Assembly: GCA_963784675.1 (NCBI GenBank)
Contig: CAWASE010000019.1
Location: 62,001-126,000 of the forward strand
Origin: SCTD01 sp963784675
Lineage (GTDB): Bacteria; Actinomycetota; Actinomycetes; Mycobacteriales; SCTD01
Length of the DNA: 64,000 bases
Direction: 5' to 3'
Shown here piece by piece: positions 63,356-64,000 of this stretch. The position numbers were made by a program, and so were the translations under genes. Below the pieces are notes generated by a model. The model had not been told where the DNA came from and did no database searches. It worked only from the letters and a program-made list of their open reading frames with translations. Numbering within the stretch: position 1 is the first letter of the stretch; each line of letters opens with the position of its first letter.

Positions 63356-64000
63356 ATGACCCGCCATCCCGCACGTCCCGCCGGAGCCCGACCGGGAACC
63401 ATGCCCGTCGGGCGCTACGTCCCGTTCACCCCTGTCGACCTGCCCGACCGCACCTGGCCGCAGGCGGTCCTCGAACGCGCGCCGCAGTGGTGCAGCGTCG
63501 ATCTGCGCGACGGCAACCAGGCGCTCATCGACCCGATGGACGCCGAGCGCAAGCTGCGCCTGTTCCAGCAGCTGTGCACCATGGGCTACACGGAGATCGA
63601 GGTCGGCTTCCCCGCTGCCAGTCAGACCGACTTCGACTTCGTGCGCACGCTGATCGAGCAGGACCTGGTGCCCGAAGGCGTGACGATCCAGGTGCTGACG
63701 CAGGCTCGCGAAGAGCTGATCGAGCGCACCGTGCAGTCGCTGGTGGGCTTTCGCGGCACGTCGCTGATCCACCTCTACAACTCCACCTCCACGCTGCAGC
63801 GGCGCGTGGTGTTCGGTCTGGACCGCGACGGCATCAAGGACATCGCCGTGCGCGGCGCGCAATGGTGCAAGAAGTACGCCGACGAGCTGCTCGCGGACAA
63901 CGGACCGGTGCGGTGGCAGTACAGCCCGGAGTCCTTCACCGGCACCGAGCTCGACTACGCGCTGGAGGTCTGCACCGCGGTCATGGACGTCTGGCTGCCG
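63356..64000 (+). CDS. leuA: 2-isopropylmalate synthase, N-terminal part
   Basis: 215 residues, cut by the window end. First committed step of leucine synthesis: acetyl-CoA plus 2-oxoisovalerate. The opening PVGRYVPFTPVDLPDRTWP is typical of the long actinobacterial form. WCSVDLRDGNQALIDPMDAE carries the metal-binding Asp, and the TIM-barrel follows with EIEVGFPAASQTDFDFVR. GGAGAG lies 5 nt before ATG 63356. Confidence 0.95.
   Translation, partial: MTRHPARPAGARPGTMPVGRYVPFTPVDLPDRTWPQAVLERAPQWCSVDLRDGNQALIDPMDAERKLRLFQQLCTMGYTEIEVGFPAASQTDFDFVRTLIEQDLVPEGVTIQVLTQAREELIERTVQSLVGFRGTSLIHLYNSTSTLQRRVVFGLDRDGIKDIAVRGAQWCKKYADELLADNGPVRWQYSPESFTGTELDYALEVCTAVMDVWLP

Overview
The window is 64 kb of very GC-rich, gene-dense DNA from an actinobacterium (class Actinomycetes). 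The evidence is third-codon GC saturation, frequent GTG starts, many 4-nt ATGA/GTGA gene overlaps, a glgE-treS-pep2-glgB operon, actinobacterial ilvB/leuA leader peptides and start codons preceded directly by TANNNT -10 boxes. The genus cannot be fixed from sequence alone; a Frankiales, Geodermatophilales or Kineosporiales-type organism would fit. No tRNA, rRNA, CRISPR array, prophage or intact insertion sequence was seen.

Layout. 1-5.8 kb is the end of an aerobic CO dehydrogenase/xanthine dehydrogenase-type molybdenum hydroxylase operon (large subunit end, FAD subunit, MoxR ATPase, VWA protein, XdhC, MobA-like, CoxG). 5.9-10 kb holds a lipoprotein, a zinc-ribbon Nudix hydrolase, a YbbN-like thioredoxin/TPR protein, and an orphan sugar-binding lipoprotein with a PfkB kinase. 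10-28.6 kb is an alpha-glucan/trehalose locus: a serine hydrolase, glgB, maltokinase, treS and glgE on the minus strand, glgP on the plus strand, a GGDEF plus HD-GYP membrane protein, a secreted subtilase with WT-rich repeats, and glgX behind an acidic unknown gene. 28.7-36.6 kb holds enoyl-CoA hydratase, etfBA, an SDR, a degenerate PaaK-like protein, a cysteine desulfurase and mnmA. 36.6-42.4 kb holds a MetE-like protein, an ACT protein and gatC-gatA-SRPBCC-gatB. 42.4-48.4 kb holds a BrkB/YihY membrane protein, a PucR-type regulator, a duplicated-domain membrane-anchored protein and a galactose-oxidase/GlxA-like copper radical oxidase. 48.5-64 kb is mostly branched-chain amino acid and serine biosynthesis (ilvD, ilvBNC with an attenuator, serA, leuA with a leader peptide). 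Interspersed there are a PH-domain protein, a patatin, a RibD-type reductase, a YCII protein, a DUF222-like gene, a secreted HExxH protein and an alpha/beta hydrolase.

How the genes work together. TreS, Pep2 and GlgE convert trehalose to maltose, maltose-1-phosphate and linear alpha-1,4-glucan, and GlgB branches it. GlgP and GlgX degrade it. A c-di-GMP-metabolising protein lies between glgP and glgX, which fits a link between this second messenger and storage-glucan turnover. The desulfurase and MnmA serve tRNA 2-thiolation, GatCAB serves Gln-tRNA formation, and the ilv/leu genes appear to be controlled by their own translated leaders.

Data caution. Four genes (xdhC, the serine hydrolase, glgB and the DUF222 gene) carry single-base frameshifts, all at or beside C/G runs. 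Their flanks remain well-formed coding sequence. Homopolymer errors in the assembly are the simplest explanation.
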